Assembly: GCA_002381185.1 (NCBI GenBank) | Contig: DFOA01000053.1 | Location: 14,740-78,739, forward strand | Source of the DNA: Firmicutes bacterium UBA3553 | GTDB lineage: Bacteria; Bacillota; Clostridia; Tissierellales; Sedimentibacteraceae | Length of the DNA: 64,000 nucleotides | Reading direction: 5' to 3' | Shown: piece after piece, positions 35,736 to 43,949 of the stretch | Position numbering within the stretch: the first letter of the stretch is position 1 | Layout of the letters: the number at the start of each line of letters is the position of its first letter | Program-made: the position numbers and the translations under genes | Notes under the pieces: model-generated | The model's database searches: none | What the model saw: the letters and a program-made list of their open reading frames with translations, nothing else | Told to the model about the DNA's origin: nothing

Positions 35736-35812
35736 CTACTCCTTCACTTTTTCCATTCTGTGGCTAAACAGTATTATATGAATTCCGCCTTTTTTTTCAG
35801 TGCTGTTAGAAT
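35736..35812 (-). pseudogene. Relic of the flavoprotein's C-terminus at the head of the operon
   Basis: A frame ending in TAG at 35736-35738 reads EKKGGIHIILFSHRMEKVKE, clearly related to the C-terminus of the 29208-31484 protein (EKEDGIHIISVYSHRMEVVRE). Nothing longer is preserved upstream. Its last codons supply the ribosome site of the next gene, which may be why it survived. It probably records an earlier gene order. Confidence 0.7.
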
Positions 35813-35850
35813 GATTTCTTCTATAAACCTAATTTTATAATATATAACAA

Positions 35851-35865
35851 GCAAAATTCGTGCCA
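35851..35865 (-). promoter_or_regulatory. Sigma-54 (-24/-12) promoter
   Basis: Minus strand: TGGCAC-GAATT-TTGC, a full match to the sigma-54 consensus with correct spacing. It lies about 115 nt upstream of the first gene of the molybdenum-hydroxylase operon and downstream of a terminator, so it should be the operon's main promoter, driven by the activator encoded at 36061-38037. Confidence 0.9.
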
Positions 35866-35972
35866 AAAACAAATTCGCCCTGCCGGACGGCTATAAAAAC
35901 CATGCAAATTACCTAATGGACAAATCTGACCCTGCGGTTATTCCAGAATTTTGCGCAAACTATTTCCTAAAT

Positions 35973-36000
35973 AAAAAAACCCCGTCAAACTGAGGGGGTA
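35973..36000 (-). terminator. Terminator of the sigma-54 activator gene
   Basis: Minus strand: ACCCCCTCAGTTTGACGGGG followed by TTTTTTTA. It lies 61 nt downstream of the activator's stop and upstream of the sigma-54 promoter. Confidence 0.85.
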
Positions 36001-36027
36001 GTGGAATTTAATTAACTTTTAAAACAT

Positions 36028-36096
36028 TGTTCCATTTTGGAACACGACTGCTGAAATTATTTATTCCAAAATGGAGCAATGTTCTATTTCGGAACA
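36028..36096. promoter_or_regulatory. Three TGTTCC-N5-GGAACA palindromes (putative enhancer sites)
   Basis: Sites at 36028-36044 (TGTTCCATTTTGGAACA, perfect), 36062-36078 (TATTCCAAAATGGAGCA) and 36080-36096 (TGTTCTATTTCGGAACA). The last two lie inside the 3' end of the activator gene. They are 165-245 bp upstream of the sigma-54 promoter, the usual range for activator binding. AcoR-like activators bind similar palindromes; binding here is inferred. Confidence 0.75.
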
Positions 36097-38037
36097 AATC
36101 GTCCTTATGTCTTCCATTTTTCTATAAAGGGTATTTCTCCCAATACCCAGTGCTTTTGCGGCCAAAGTGACGTTACCTTTGTATAATTCCAGAACCTTCA
36201 TTATATGCCGCACTTCCATAACTTCCAATTTCAGATTTTCCTCCATCGTTTTCATGGTGACATCCTGTTGTAATTCATTTTGGTTTACCGCCGCAAAAGC
36301 TTTTGCATCGGTACAGCTGTCTGCCTTTATGAAGCTGTCAGGAATGGTTCCGGTATTTACCATCAGCTCTATTGTATTCTCCAGCTCCCTGACATTTCCC
36401 GGCCATTCATATTCCAGAAAGGACTTCATGGTCTCATCATTAATATTTACACTTTTCTTGTTAAGTTTGACAGATATTCTTTCCATAAAATACTGACTCA
36501 AAATGGGTATGTCAGCTTTTCTTTCTCTTAATGGCAGCAGTTTAATAGGAATGACATTCAGCCTGTAATACAAATCCTTGCGAAAATTACCTTTTCGGAC
36601 CTCTTCCTTCAGATCTTTGTTGGTAGCAGCAATCACTCTTACGTCCACAACAATCTCCTTGACGCTTCCAACCCTGCTCACAGTACCTTCCTCAAGGACC
36701 CGAAGCAGTCTGGTCTGCATATCCAACGGCATTTCACCGATTTCATCCAAAAAAATCGTACCACCATCTGCAATTTCAAATTTTCCGGGTTGCCCGGTGC
36801 TTTTTGCGCCTGTATAAGCTCCTCCTTCATACCCAAACAGTTCAGATTCTATAAGGTTCCTTGGTATTGCACCACAATTTAACACTACAAAAGGTTCATC
36901 CTTTCTGCAGTTGTAATTGTGAATTGCCTGTGAAAAGAGTTCTTTCCCCGTACCACTTTCACCCATAATCAGAACATTAGATCTGCTGTCTGCAATTTTT
37001 TTAGCATATTCAATAATCCGTAAAAAGTTCTTATCTTGTCCAATGATTTTATCGAAGGTATAAATAGCCTGATGCCCCATGATTCTGTTAGCCATCTTTC
37101 TAACCTTTTTGACTTCCATGAAAACAAAGACGATATTCATTAAATGATGTTCATCATCAAGATGAGGATAGACACTTAAGTTAAGCTGCAGCTTTTTTCT
37201 CCTGGAATTCACAAATACATCTACGTTCGTAAAGCTTTGTTTGTTCATGACTGAAGTTTTCACATTTCCCCAGTCCTCCAGCAGATTACACATTTTCATC
37301 AATCTCATTTCATCCGGGCGATAGCCAAACATATCCGAAACTTGTTGATTGACTGTTATGATATTGCCCCTCAGGTCAGAAGTTAATATCCCCGCATCAA
37401 TAGAATCAATGATAATCTCTGTAAATTTTTTGGTCATTGATAGTTCTTCCGTATATCTCTTGATATTGAGTATTTCTTCTATTGCATTGGCCGCTGCCAC
37501 TACCATGCCCAGCGTGTGTAAATTGACTGATTCACTGTAACCGGTTAAATCAATGCTTCCAATAATTTCACCCCTGGGATTTCTTATAGGTGAGGCTGAA
37601 CAGGTCCACCGGTGATATGCCTTAATGTAATGCTCATTACCTGATACTTGCAAAGGTTTGCCCTCAACCAAAGTCGTGCCCATAGAATTTGTACCGATGC
37701 TCCATTCATCCATATATGCTCCAGGCACCATTTTAAATGAGAAGGCTTCGGATAGAATGCCTGAATCACCTATTATACTTAAAATACAGCCTTCCTCGTC
37801 GGTTATTATGGAGAAAAAGTTAGATCCTTTGACGAAATTATATAATTGGGTCATATAGAGTTCGGCCGTATCAATCAGTTCCCTTTTGGCCTCAAGTTTC
37901 TTGAAAAGCTCTTTGCCGGTAATTATCTTTTTACTAAAGATCCGTTCCTTCTCAACTTTATATTCTCTGCATCTTTTATGAGAATTTATGATATAATCCT
38001 TTTCTGTAGCCATTTCTACAATACTCATCAAATTCAC
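36061..38037 (-). CDS. Sigma-54-dependent transcriptional activator (AcoR type)
   Basis: 658 residues: N-terminal GAF-like sensor (about 60-200), PAS domain (about 210-310), AAA+ domain (about 325-560) with Walker A GESGTGKE, the sigma-54 contact loop ESELFGYEGGAYTGA (GAFTGA variant GAYTGA), and Walker B GGTIFLDEIGEMP, then a Fis-type helix-turn-helix at the end (VTLAAKALGIGRNTLYRKM). It belongs with AcoR/DhaR activators that sense small metabolites. It sits upstream of the sigma-54-promoted operon and probably activates it in response to the enzyme's substrate. Confidence 0.95.
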   Translation of the reverse strand: MNLMSIVEMATEKDYIINSHKRCREYKVEKERIFSKKIITGKELFKKLEAKRELIDTAELYMTQLYNFVKGSNFFSIITDEEGCILSIIGDSGILSEAFSFKMVPGAYMDEWSIGTNSMGTTLVEGKPLQVSGNEHYIKAYHRWTCSASPIRNPRGEIIGSIDLTGYSESVNLHTLGMVVAAANAIEEILNIKRYTEELSMTKKFTEIIIDSIDAGILTSDLRGNIITVNQQVSDMFGYRPDEMRLMKMCNLLEDWGNVKTSVMNKQSFTNVDVFVNSRRKKLQLNLSVYPHLDDEHHLMNIVFVFMEVKKVRKMANRIMGHQAIYTFDKIIGQDKNFLRIIEYAKKIADSRSNVLIMGESGTGKELFSQAIHNYNCRKDEPFVVLNCGAIPRNLIESELFGYEGGAYTGAKSTGQPGKFEIADGGTIFLDEIGEMPLDMQTRLLRVLEEGTVSRVGSVKEIVVDVRVIAATNKDLKEEVRKGNFRKDLYYRLNVIPIKLLPLRERKADIPILSQYFMERISVKLNKKSVNINDETMKSFLEYEWPGNVRELENTIELMVNTGTIPDSFIKADSCTDAKAFAAVNQNELQQDVTMKTMEENLKLEVMEVRHIMKVLELYKGNVTLAAKALGIGRNTLYRKMEDIRTICSEIEHCSILE

Positions 38038-38139
38038 TCCCTTCTTTTCAACCGCTTAACAAAATTAATTCATCATCAAACTGCAAAATATAAACATTAT
38101 TTTTTTCCTTCATTGCAGGCTGGATAATACGTGAATGGT

Positions 38140-38270
38140 TTATATTTTGTATACGATGTCCGGAAAGCTTACTACCTTATAGAGTTCTTCAAATGATTTT
38201 GCAGCATTGATTTCGTTATTTACTTTCTTAACAATATCCAAGACATCGTTTTCCAAAGATTTATAAATAG
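38140..38270 (-). pseudogene. Short relic coding frame
   Basis: An open frame with no start codon ends at TAA 38140-38142 and reads SLENDVLDIVKKVNNEIN, then AAKSFEELYKVVSFPDIVYKI. Composition looks protein-like, but I cannot name a family. It lies in a 760-bp stretch (38038-38801) that contains several such pieces. Confidence 0.4.
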
Positions 38271-38297
38271 TTCATAATTTGTATAAACAAGCACTCT

Positions 38298-38423
38298 TCA
38301 AATGTACTTGATAATTCTTCTGATGTATCCCATTGAAGGTTTTGGCATTACACGAGAATAAAACCCGAGGTCTTCAAACCCTGTACAGCTATTAATTAAT
38401 AGGCACTTTTCAAGGTTTATTAC
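38298..38423 (-). pseudogene. Second relic coding frame
   Basis: A frame ending in TGA at 38298-38300 reads INSCTGFEDLGFYSRVMPK, then PSMGYIRRIIKYI, with no usable start. A promoter-like TTGATT-17-TACAAT (38503-38475, minus) lies upstream. The family is not recognised; it appears to be the core of a decayed gene. Confidence 0.4.
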
Positions 38424-38540
38424 AGCTTATCGCCATTCTCGCACCTCATTATACCAAATAGAGCACCTGTTTGCATTGTATCACTGCTCAGAAATTTAAT
38501 CAATAAGAAATTTATGTTTTGGCATTGATGATGAATTCAT

Positions 38541-38705
38541 TTATTCCACATTCAATTCATCGGCGAGCAGTTTCAGAATATCGTCCCCCTTATCTGCAAA
38601 ATATAGACGGACATCTTCTTTTACAGAAAATGAAAAGCAGCTTTCAAAATCAGATTCTGCAAGACAACGGCGGATTTCCTCTTTATCAAGAATTTGTTTC
38701 AACAT
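38541..38705 (-). pseudogene. Truncated Crp/Fnr-like (YeiL-like) regulator
   Basis: 54 codons with a good start (GAGGTGATA before ATG at 38705). The frame reads LDKEEIRRCLAESDFESCF, then RLYFADKGDDILK, resembling the first part of the cyclic-nucleotide-binding fold of Crp/Fnr proteins, and stops at 38541. No DNA-binding domain is present. In E. coli the Crp-like yeiL gene lies next to the nucleoside hydrolase rihB, so its position beside the nucleoside hydrolase here supports the call. It is probably a non-functional stub. Confidence 0.55.
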
Positions 38706-38801
38706 TATCACCTCAAAACTCGGAGATTTCTCCTAACATGCCGCGGTGCTTTTGCTTTATACTCAAAAGCAGAAACCCACTTGTGCTGGAAGGAGCAAAA
38801 T

Positions 38802-39731
38802 ATGAAAAAAACAAAAATTATTATCGACTGTGATCCCGGTCACGATGACGCCATTGCCATTATGGTAGCAGGCAATCATCCTGCAATTGATCTGCTGGCT
38901 TTGACTACCGTTGCCGGAAACCAGACACTTAACAAAACAAAGGTTAACGCTCTGCATGTCTGTGAGCATTTGGAACTGGATATCCCTGTATATGCCGGTA
39001 TGCCGCTTCCTCTGGTTCGTGAACAGGTTGTCGCTGGCAATGTGCATGGGGAATCAGGACTTGACGGACCTGTCTTTGGACCGCTGCACACAAAAGTACA
39101 GCCGAAGCACGCAGTAAATTATCTTATCGATACACTACTGGCAAGCGATGGGGATATTACACTTGTTCCTATTGGTCCGCTGACAAACATTGCAGCTGCC
39201 ATGAGAATGGAGCCAAAAATTCTGCCAAAACTCCAACAAATTGTGCTTATGGGCGGCGCTTACGGCACCGGGAATTTCACGCCATCGGCAGAATTTAATG
39301 TTTTTGCCGACCCCGAAGCTGCCAGCATTGTCTTTCGCAGCGGTGTAAAACTCACTATGATGGGATTGGACTTGACGAACCAAACCATTTGTACGCCTGA
39401 CATCATTCAACGCATGGAATCAATTGGCAACAAAGCCGGCAGTTTGTTTGCCGACATTATGCGATTTACACTTAACTCTCAAAAAATTGCCTTTGGACTT
39501 GAAGCGGGACCTGTGCACGATGTCACCTGCATTGCTTATCTCGTCGCACCAGAGTTATTTACAACGCAGGACATGAATGTGGTTGTGGATATCAACCGCG
39601 GCCCATGCTATGGCAGAACAGTTTGTGACACCATCAACTGTTTGAAACAGCCTGCCAACTGCACAGTCGGTACCGGCATTGATCTGACAGGGTTCTGGGA
39701 TTTGGTTTTTTTCTTATCCGGCCTACCATAA
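38802..39731 (+). CDS. Nucleoside hydrolase (inosine/uridine-preferring type)
   Basis: 309 residues from the ATG at 38802 (GGAAGGA upstream). The calcium-binding N-terminus IIIDCDPGHDDAIAIMVA (DxDxxxDD) is diagnostic; also NIAAAMRMEP, LMGGAYGTGNFTPSAEFNVFADPEAA and the C-terminal GPVHDVTCIAYLV. It splits nucleosides into ribose and base for salvage. Probably a lone gene; the truncated Crp-like regulator lies divergently upstream. Length is normal. Confidence 0.93.
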   Translation: MKKTKIIIDCDPGHDDAIAIMVAGNHPAIDLLALTTVAGNQTLNKTKVNALHVCEHLELDIPVYAGMPLPLVREQVVAGNVHGESGLDGPVFGPLHTKVQPKHAVNYLIDTLLASDGDITLVPIGPLTNIAAAMRMEPKILPKLQQIVLMGGAYGTGNFTPSAEFNVFADPEAASIVFRSGVKLTMMGLDLTNQTICTPDIIQRMESIGNKAGSLFADIMRFTLNSQKIAFGLEAGPVHDVTCIAYLVAPELFTTQDMNVVVDINRGPCYGRTVCDTINCLKQPANCTVGTGIDLTGFWDLVFFLSGLP

Positions 39732-39843
39732 AACACTTCTACGCTGGTCCGTTCCGGCTGCATCATATTTTGCAGCCCATTCAACGAATTCACGATGACT
39801 TTCGTACATATCTCCACTTTCAAGTATGAATCTCCTGTTATGT
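39723..39843 (-). pseudogene. C-terminal scrap of a P-loop kinase/AAA-like gene
   Basis: A minus-strand frame ending at TAG 39723-39725 reads RFILESGDMYESHREFVEWA, then AKYDAAGTDQRRS. This pattern is typical of the C-terminal part of small shikimate-kinase-like P-loop ATPases. The rest of the gene is absent and the fragment overlaps the nucleoside hydrolase stop. Family assignment is from memory of the motif. Confidence 0.45.
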
Positions 39844-39859
39844 ATTAGGAATTAAAACG

Positions 39860-39883
39860 TGTGTAAATTATTATATTTACACA
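39860..39883. promoter_or_regulatory. Perfect 24-bp dyad upstream of rubrerythrin
   Basis: TGTGTAAAT (39860-39868) and ATTTACACA (39875-39883) with a 6-bp centre, followed by an A/T stretch containing TATAAT-like elements before the gene. It is a likely operator; the regulator (PerR, Rex or another) cannot be told from the sequence. Confidence 0.6.
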
Positions 39884-39947
39884 TTTTATATACATATACA
39901 TAATACAATATAATATAATTTATATTATGTATAAAGGATGTGAACAT

Positions 39948-40496
39948 GTGGTTAATAACTTTACAAACAGTCAGACTTATAAAAACCTAATAGATTCTTA
40001 CAATAGAGATTTAATGGAAAGTGCAAAATATCAGATGTCTGGTGATTATGCAGGAAGAGAAGGATATCATCAAATAAGCAACATATTTCATGCAACTTCA
40101 GGTAACGAAACACGGCACGCTGAAAGATGGTTAAGATTTATAATTCAAAGTGATGAGTTGCCCTCAACACTATCTAACTTACAGAATGCAGCACAAGAAG
40201 TATATTATGAAGGAACAGATTTATATATGCAATATGCACAAACAGCCAGAGAAGAAGGATACACAGATATTGCAAATACATTTGAAGCAGTTGCGTTAAT
40301 TGAAAGACATCATTACTTCACATTCAATAAATTAGCTGAAAATATTCAAACCAACCAAGTGTTTTGTAAACCAAACAGCGTCGTTTGGATCTGCCTTGCT
40401 TGCGGCAATCTGGTATGGGACGAATGTGCTCCGGAAATATGTCCTGTTTGCCAATATCCTCAAGGATACTATCAAATTAATTGCGATAACTTTTAA
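39948..40496 (+). CDS. Rubrerythrin-like di-iron protein
   Basis: 182 residues from the GTG at 39948, chosen because AAAGGA lies 8 nt upstream; an ATG seven codons earlier has none. Ferritin-like helices carry the iron ligands (SGNETRHAERWL; VALIERHHYFTF), and a C-terminal rubredoxin-like knuckle has WICLACGNLVW and ICPVCQYPQG. These proteins remove peroxide in anaerobes. The N-terminal part has MESAKYQMSGDYAGREGYH. The dyad upstream suggests stress control. Confidence 0.9.
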   Translation: MVNNFTNSQTYKNLIDSYNRDLMESAKYQMSGDYAGREGYHQISNIFHATSGNETRHAERWLRFIIQSDELPSTLSNLQNAAQEVYYEGTDLYMQYAQTAREEGYTDIANTFEAVALIERHHYFTFNKLAENIQTNQVFCKPNSVVWICLACGNLVWDECAPEICPVCQYPQGYYQINCDNF

Positions 40497-40520
40497 AAAC
40501 AATTCATATCCGCAGGCATT

Positions 40521-41804
40521 TTACGACCTTTCAGCACTTTTATTTGACAACAATTTATCCAAATATATGGATTTAAACTGTTTACTGGCCATCATCTGCT
40601 TTAAAGGCGGTAATTTAAAAATAACTCCAAGTACTGCTGCCATCGCACGATGATTGGCAAATGCCTGGTTATCAAATATGAGATTTTGGAGGGTTCCTTT
40701 TTCGATTGCCTGAAGTACAAATCTATGGGTACTATTCACCGGCGTAATGACCTGGACCTCTCTTCGCACTAATTCAATAGCTTTTTTAGGGCAATTGCGT
40801 ACACATACGCCACAGCCAAGGCATACCTCATTATCTACTTGAGCTGACACCTTGCCCTCTTTGTTGTTTTGCATAGAAATTGCTAATACCGGACATACCT
40901 TTTCACATTTACCGCATCCGACGCATTCCTTTGAAATCTCAGGTATATAATTTGTAGTTGCCACCGGCTGCATCGGGCTGAATTTTCTTGCTGCCTGCAA
41001 GGCTTCACAACAACAACCGCAGCAATTGCAAATAAATGCAGGATCTTCACGAACATTTTCACCAATTTGTACCAGATTAGCTGCATAAGAACGTTCTAAT
41101 ACATCCATTGCCTCTTTCTTGTCAATTAGCCTCGCATGCTGCCCATTTTCTGCAAGAGAACGCGCAACATTTCCAAGAGTAAGGCAAACATCCAACGGGG
41201 CATTAATTTCACACGGGTGGCCTGCATGTAACATCTTATGTCTGCAGTAACAGGTTCCAAGGCCTATATGAGCTGATTCCTCAATAATATGGCTTGCTCT
41301 TTCATAATCCAGAATATGAATTGTATTGTCATTAGTTAAAACCGGCTCCTGCACATAAACCCGACCAAGATGCGTCTCTGTTGCGAAAAACAAATCCTTG
41401 ACAAAATCTTCCTCTACATTCATATATTGATAATACAATTCGCTTAAATATTTCTGATCAATATCTCCTCTTGTACGCATCAATGCAAATTCAATAAACC
41501 CTGCCATTGGCGGCGGCATTACAAATTGACGCACTCCTTTATAAAATGAGTCCACAAGCAACGCCTTCTCACACAGATGCTCTAAAAAAGCTTCTGCTTT
41601 CCCCTCACTGATATTCCAGATTTTTGCTGCTTTCTTTGCAGTAAATGGGCGAACCGGCAATAATGCGACCAATTCAGCCTCTTTATCTGTATATAGAACC
41701 TGCAAAATTTTATACAGGCTGTCCGCCGCCGGAGCTCCTTGTGTAAACCAATTGATTCTTTCTTCTAAATTCTTATATGCATCTTTACTTGTAATATGTC
41801 CCAT
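40521..41804 (-). CDS. 4Fe-4S dicluster protein with N-terminal helical domain
   Basis: 427 residues. The N-terminal 190 residues are helical (winged-helix-like, ILQVLYTDKEAELVALLP). A cysteine cluster follows: GLGTCYCRHKMLHAG, then FICNCCGCCCEAL; then two ferredoxin motifs (CVGCGKCEKVCPVLAI; CLGCGVCVRNCPKKAI). Similar proteins occur in anaerobes; the function is not known. It converges on rubrerythrin. Decayed pieces of the same gene exist at 17069-17165 and 25161-25302. Confidence 0.85.
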   Translation of the reverse strand: MGHITSKDAYKNLEERINWFTQGAPAADSLYKILQVLYTDKEAELVALLPVRPFTAKKAAKIWNISEGKAEAFLEHLCEKALLVDSFYKGVRQFVMPPPMAGFIEFALMRTRGDIDQKYLSELYYQYMNVEEDFVKDLFFATETHLGRVYVQEPVLTNDNTIHILDYERASHIIEESAHIGLGTCYCRHKMLHAGHPCEINAPLDVCLTLGNVARSLAENGQHARLIDKKEAMDVLERSYAANLVQIGENVREDPAFICNCCGCCCEALQAARKFSPMQPVATTNYIPEISKECVGCGKCEKVCPVLAISMQNNKEGKVSAQVDNEVCLGCGVCVRNCPKKAIELVRREVQVITPVNSTHRFVLQAIEKGTLQNLIFDNQAFANHRAMAAVLGVIFKLPPLKQMMASKQFKSIYLDKLLSNKSAERS

Positions 41805-41828
41805 GGATTCCCCTTCCTAATTTACACT

Positions 41829-42905
41829 TTATTCAACTACAAACTCTTCCGTTGACTGCAAGCCGTTCCAGACATATCCGTCAGAACGGTAATATAATCT
41901 ATTTACAGAGCCATCTGTCTTTGTATAGTCTATAACAAAAACCTGCCCTTCTTCTATAAACATCGGATAATCGTCATAAGGCAGCACGTCCCCTGTTTTC
42001 TTATTGTCCTTGAAATCCTCATATGCGTTTTCCAATCGCCAGAATTCCCGAAATGCAAAATCCTTAAATCCTGTTAAATCTTGTTTTCCAAAGTAGGATG
42101 CTTCATAATTTTTCTGGTTAACTGTAATTGTATCTACCCGTAAAGGTTCAATATCTTTCGCTAACCAGGCTAAGTCCTCAGAATATATATTATCGCCGTA
42201 ACGTTCCTTTAATTGTCTTGCCATGCTAGGAACAGAATTAGTCATATAATCCATAGCATCAAAGTCCGTATGAGCACCTCCATAAATTCCCATAATGTTC
42301 TTGTTCTTTAGTTTGTCAAATTCACGGATAAAATTTTCTGCCATTTTGTTTTCGCGATATACATCATCAGAGTGCTTATAATAATACTTGCCTTGCTCAA
42401 TCGCTTCTTGCGTCAATATATATTGCTCAGAATTTTCCATATTATTTTCTTCAAGATACTTCAAATACCGCTGTCCGGCAGTATCGTACTGGTGACCTAC
42501 ATCCGTACCGTGGAAAATGGTTTCGGGATACTTACTTTTTATTTTCTTATAAAATTCCTTAATATATGGGTTATGTGCTGGTGAACCTTCCCAATCCTTA
42601 TATAGTTCCTCAATAATATCGTCATTGTCCGACTGCATCCATAAATTTAAAAGCTCTGCAGTATAATACGGATATTCAATAAATAAATGCCTCATATTCT
42701 CCTTATGATAGTATTCATCCCACAACTCTAATTCTTTTTCCAATATTTCTTCAACACCATGGTTCTCTCCATACAGGTAAATCTTACCCGATGATCTATC
42801 CGAAGGTGTGTCTGTATCAACCGATACATTTCTGACTGTACAAGCAGCCAATACCAACAGCATGATTAATGCAACAACAAACGCAGAAATTTTTATATTT
42901 TTCAT
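41829..42905 (-). CDS. Lipoprotein of the ChaN/TraB-like (Tiki) superfamily
   Basis: 358 residues. A lipoprotein signal (VVALIMLLVLAAC, lipobox LAAC, cysteine about residue 22) anchors it outside the membrane. Superfamily marks are IYLYGENHGVEEI (GxxH), RHLFIEYPYY (conserved Glu), FHGTDVGHQY and IMGIYGGAHTDF. Related folds include haem-binding ChaN and Tiki metalloproteases; which activity applies is unclear. It lies 24 nt upstream of the ferredoxin gene's start on the same strand. Confidence 0.8.
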   Translation of the reverse strand: MKNIKISAFVVALIMLLVLAACTVRNVSVDTDTPSDRSSGKIYLYGENHGVEEILEKELELWDEYYHKENMRHLFIEYPYYTAELLNLWMQSDNDDIIEELYKDWEGSPAHNPYIKEFYKKIKSKYPETIFHGTDVGHQYDTAGQRYLKYLEENNMENSEQYILTQEAIEQGKYYYKHSDDVYRENKMAENFIREFDKLKNKNIMGIYGGAHTDFDAMDYMTNSVPSMARQLKERYGDNIYSEDLAWLAKDIEPLRVDTITVNQKNYEASYFGKQDLTGFKDFAFREFWRLENAYEDFKDNKKTGDVLPYDDYPMFIEEGQVFVIDYTKTDGSVNRLYYRSDGYVWNGLQSTEEFVVE

Positions 42906-43124
42906 AAATCCCCCATAATTTTATTAATTAATTTATCTAAAAATATACTTAATATTAGTATATATCAGCCGCGCTTAAATTTCTACCAAAATTTGTATTT
43001 AGCTGAATTAGTAAGTTATAAATAAACTCCATAATAATGTTTTATGAAGAACCGTTAAATTAATGTTGACTATTATGGCAAATAGAGGTAAAATTTTAAA
43101 AATCTTATAGTGAGGGGGATAACT

Positions 43125-43928
43125 ATGGAAGACTGCATACGTATTGTTCAGGAGCATTATGACAGTGATGTGCAATATGAGTGGGACAGACTCGAAAGGC
43201 ACCCTTTTGAATTTCCAATAACTACGAAAATGATGGATAAATATATTAAACCCGGTGACAGAATTCTGGATATAGGCGGAGGTCCGGGGCGTTATTCCAT
43301 TTATTATGCTCAAAAGGGCTGTGATGTCACTCTTGTTGATTTATCTGAAGAAAATGTAAAATTTGCTCTCGAAAAATCTAAAGAAGTAAATGTGAATATT
43401 AAAGCTATTCCAGGTGATGCAAGAGAAGTAAGCAAATTTATAAGCGGAGAATTTGACCATATATTTGTTATGGGACCTATGTATCATCTGCTCGAAGAAA
43501 CGGATAGAATCAAGGCTTTAAACGAAGCCTTATCTTTACTTAAAGACAGAGGGCTGATATACATTTCTTTTATTCTTATGTTTGCCGGCATGATTTTTGG
43601 TATGAAGCATTCCCCTGAAATGCTGATTTTAGAAAGTGAGCAAGTTTTTATTAATGCAGTTTTAAAGGGAAAATCCTATGCCGGAGATGCATTTACAAAA
43701 GCATTTTTTATTGACCAAAAAAATATTGTTCCATTTATGGATAAGTTTCATCTTGAAAAAAAGCATCTTTTCGGTCAAGAAGGCATTCTTGCTCCATGCG
43801 AAATAAATATGCTTAATCAACCTCGGGAAGTAATCGATAAATGGTTAGAGGTTTCTGAGCAATTATGCGAAAGAGACGAATTGCTAAGCTATTCCGAACA
43901 TGCCATGTATATAGGGCAGAAGCTTTAA
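43125..43928 (+). CDS. SAM-dependent methyltransferase (class I)
   Basis: 267 residues from the ATG at 43125 (GAGGGGG upstream; a GTG five codons earlier is unlikely). SAM motif I is RILDIGGGPGRYSIYYA, motif II region VTLVDLSEENVKFA, then GDAREVSKF and HIFVMGPMYHLLEETDR. The YbxB/YqeM-like shape gives no clue to the substrate. It is divergent from the lipoprotein gene across 220 bp. Confidence 0.9.
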   Translation: MEDCIRIVQEHYDSDVQYEWDRLERHPFEFPITTKMMDKYIKPGDRILDIGGGPGRYSIYYAQKGCDVTLVDLSEENVKFALEKSKEVNVNIKAIPGDAREVSKFISGEFDHIFVMGPMYHLLEETDRIKALNEALSLLKDRGLIYISFILMFAGMIFGMKHSPEMLILESEQVFINAVLKGKSYAGDAFTKAFFIDQKNIVPFMDKFHLEKKHLFGQEGILAPCEINMLNQPREVIDKWLEVSEQLCERDELLSYSEHAMYIGQKL

Positions 43929-43949
43929 TAACCCGCGATCTGCAGACCA

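Noticed and set aside
35870..35995. A plus-strand frame reading KFALPDGYKNHANYLMDK and on to a stop in the terminator
   Set aside because: It looks protein-like but overlaps a sigma-54 promoter and a terminator on the other strand and lacks a start; I prefer chance or an old relic.
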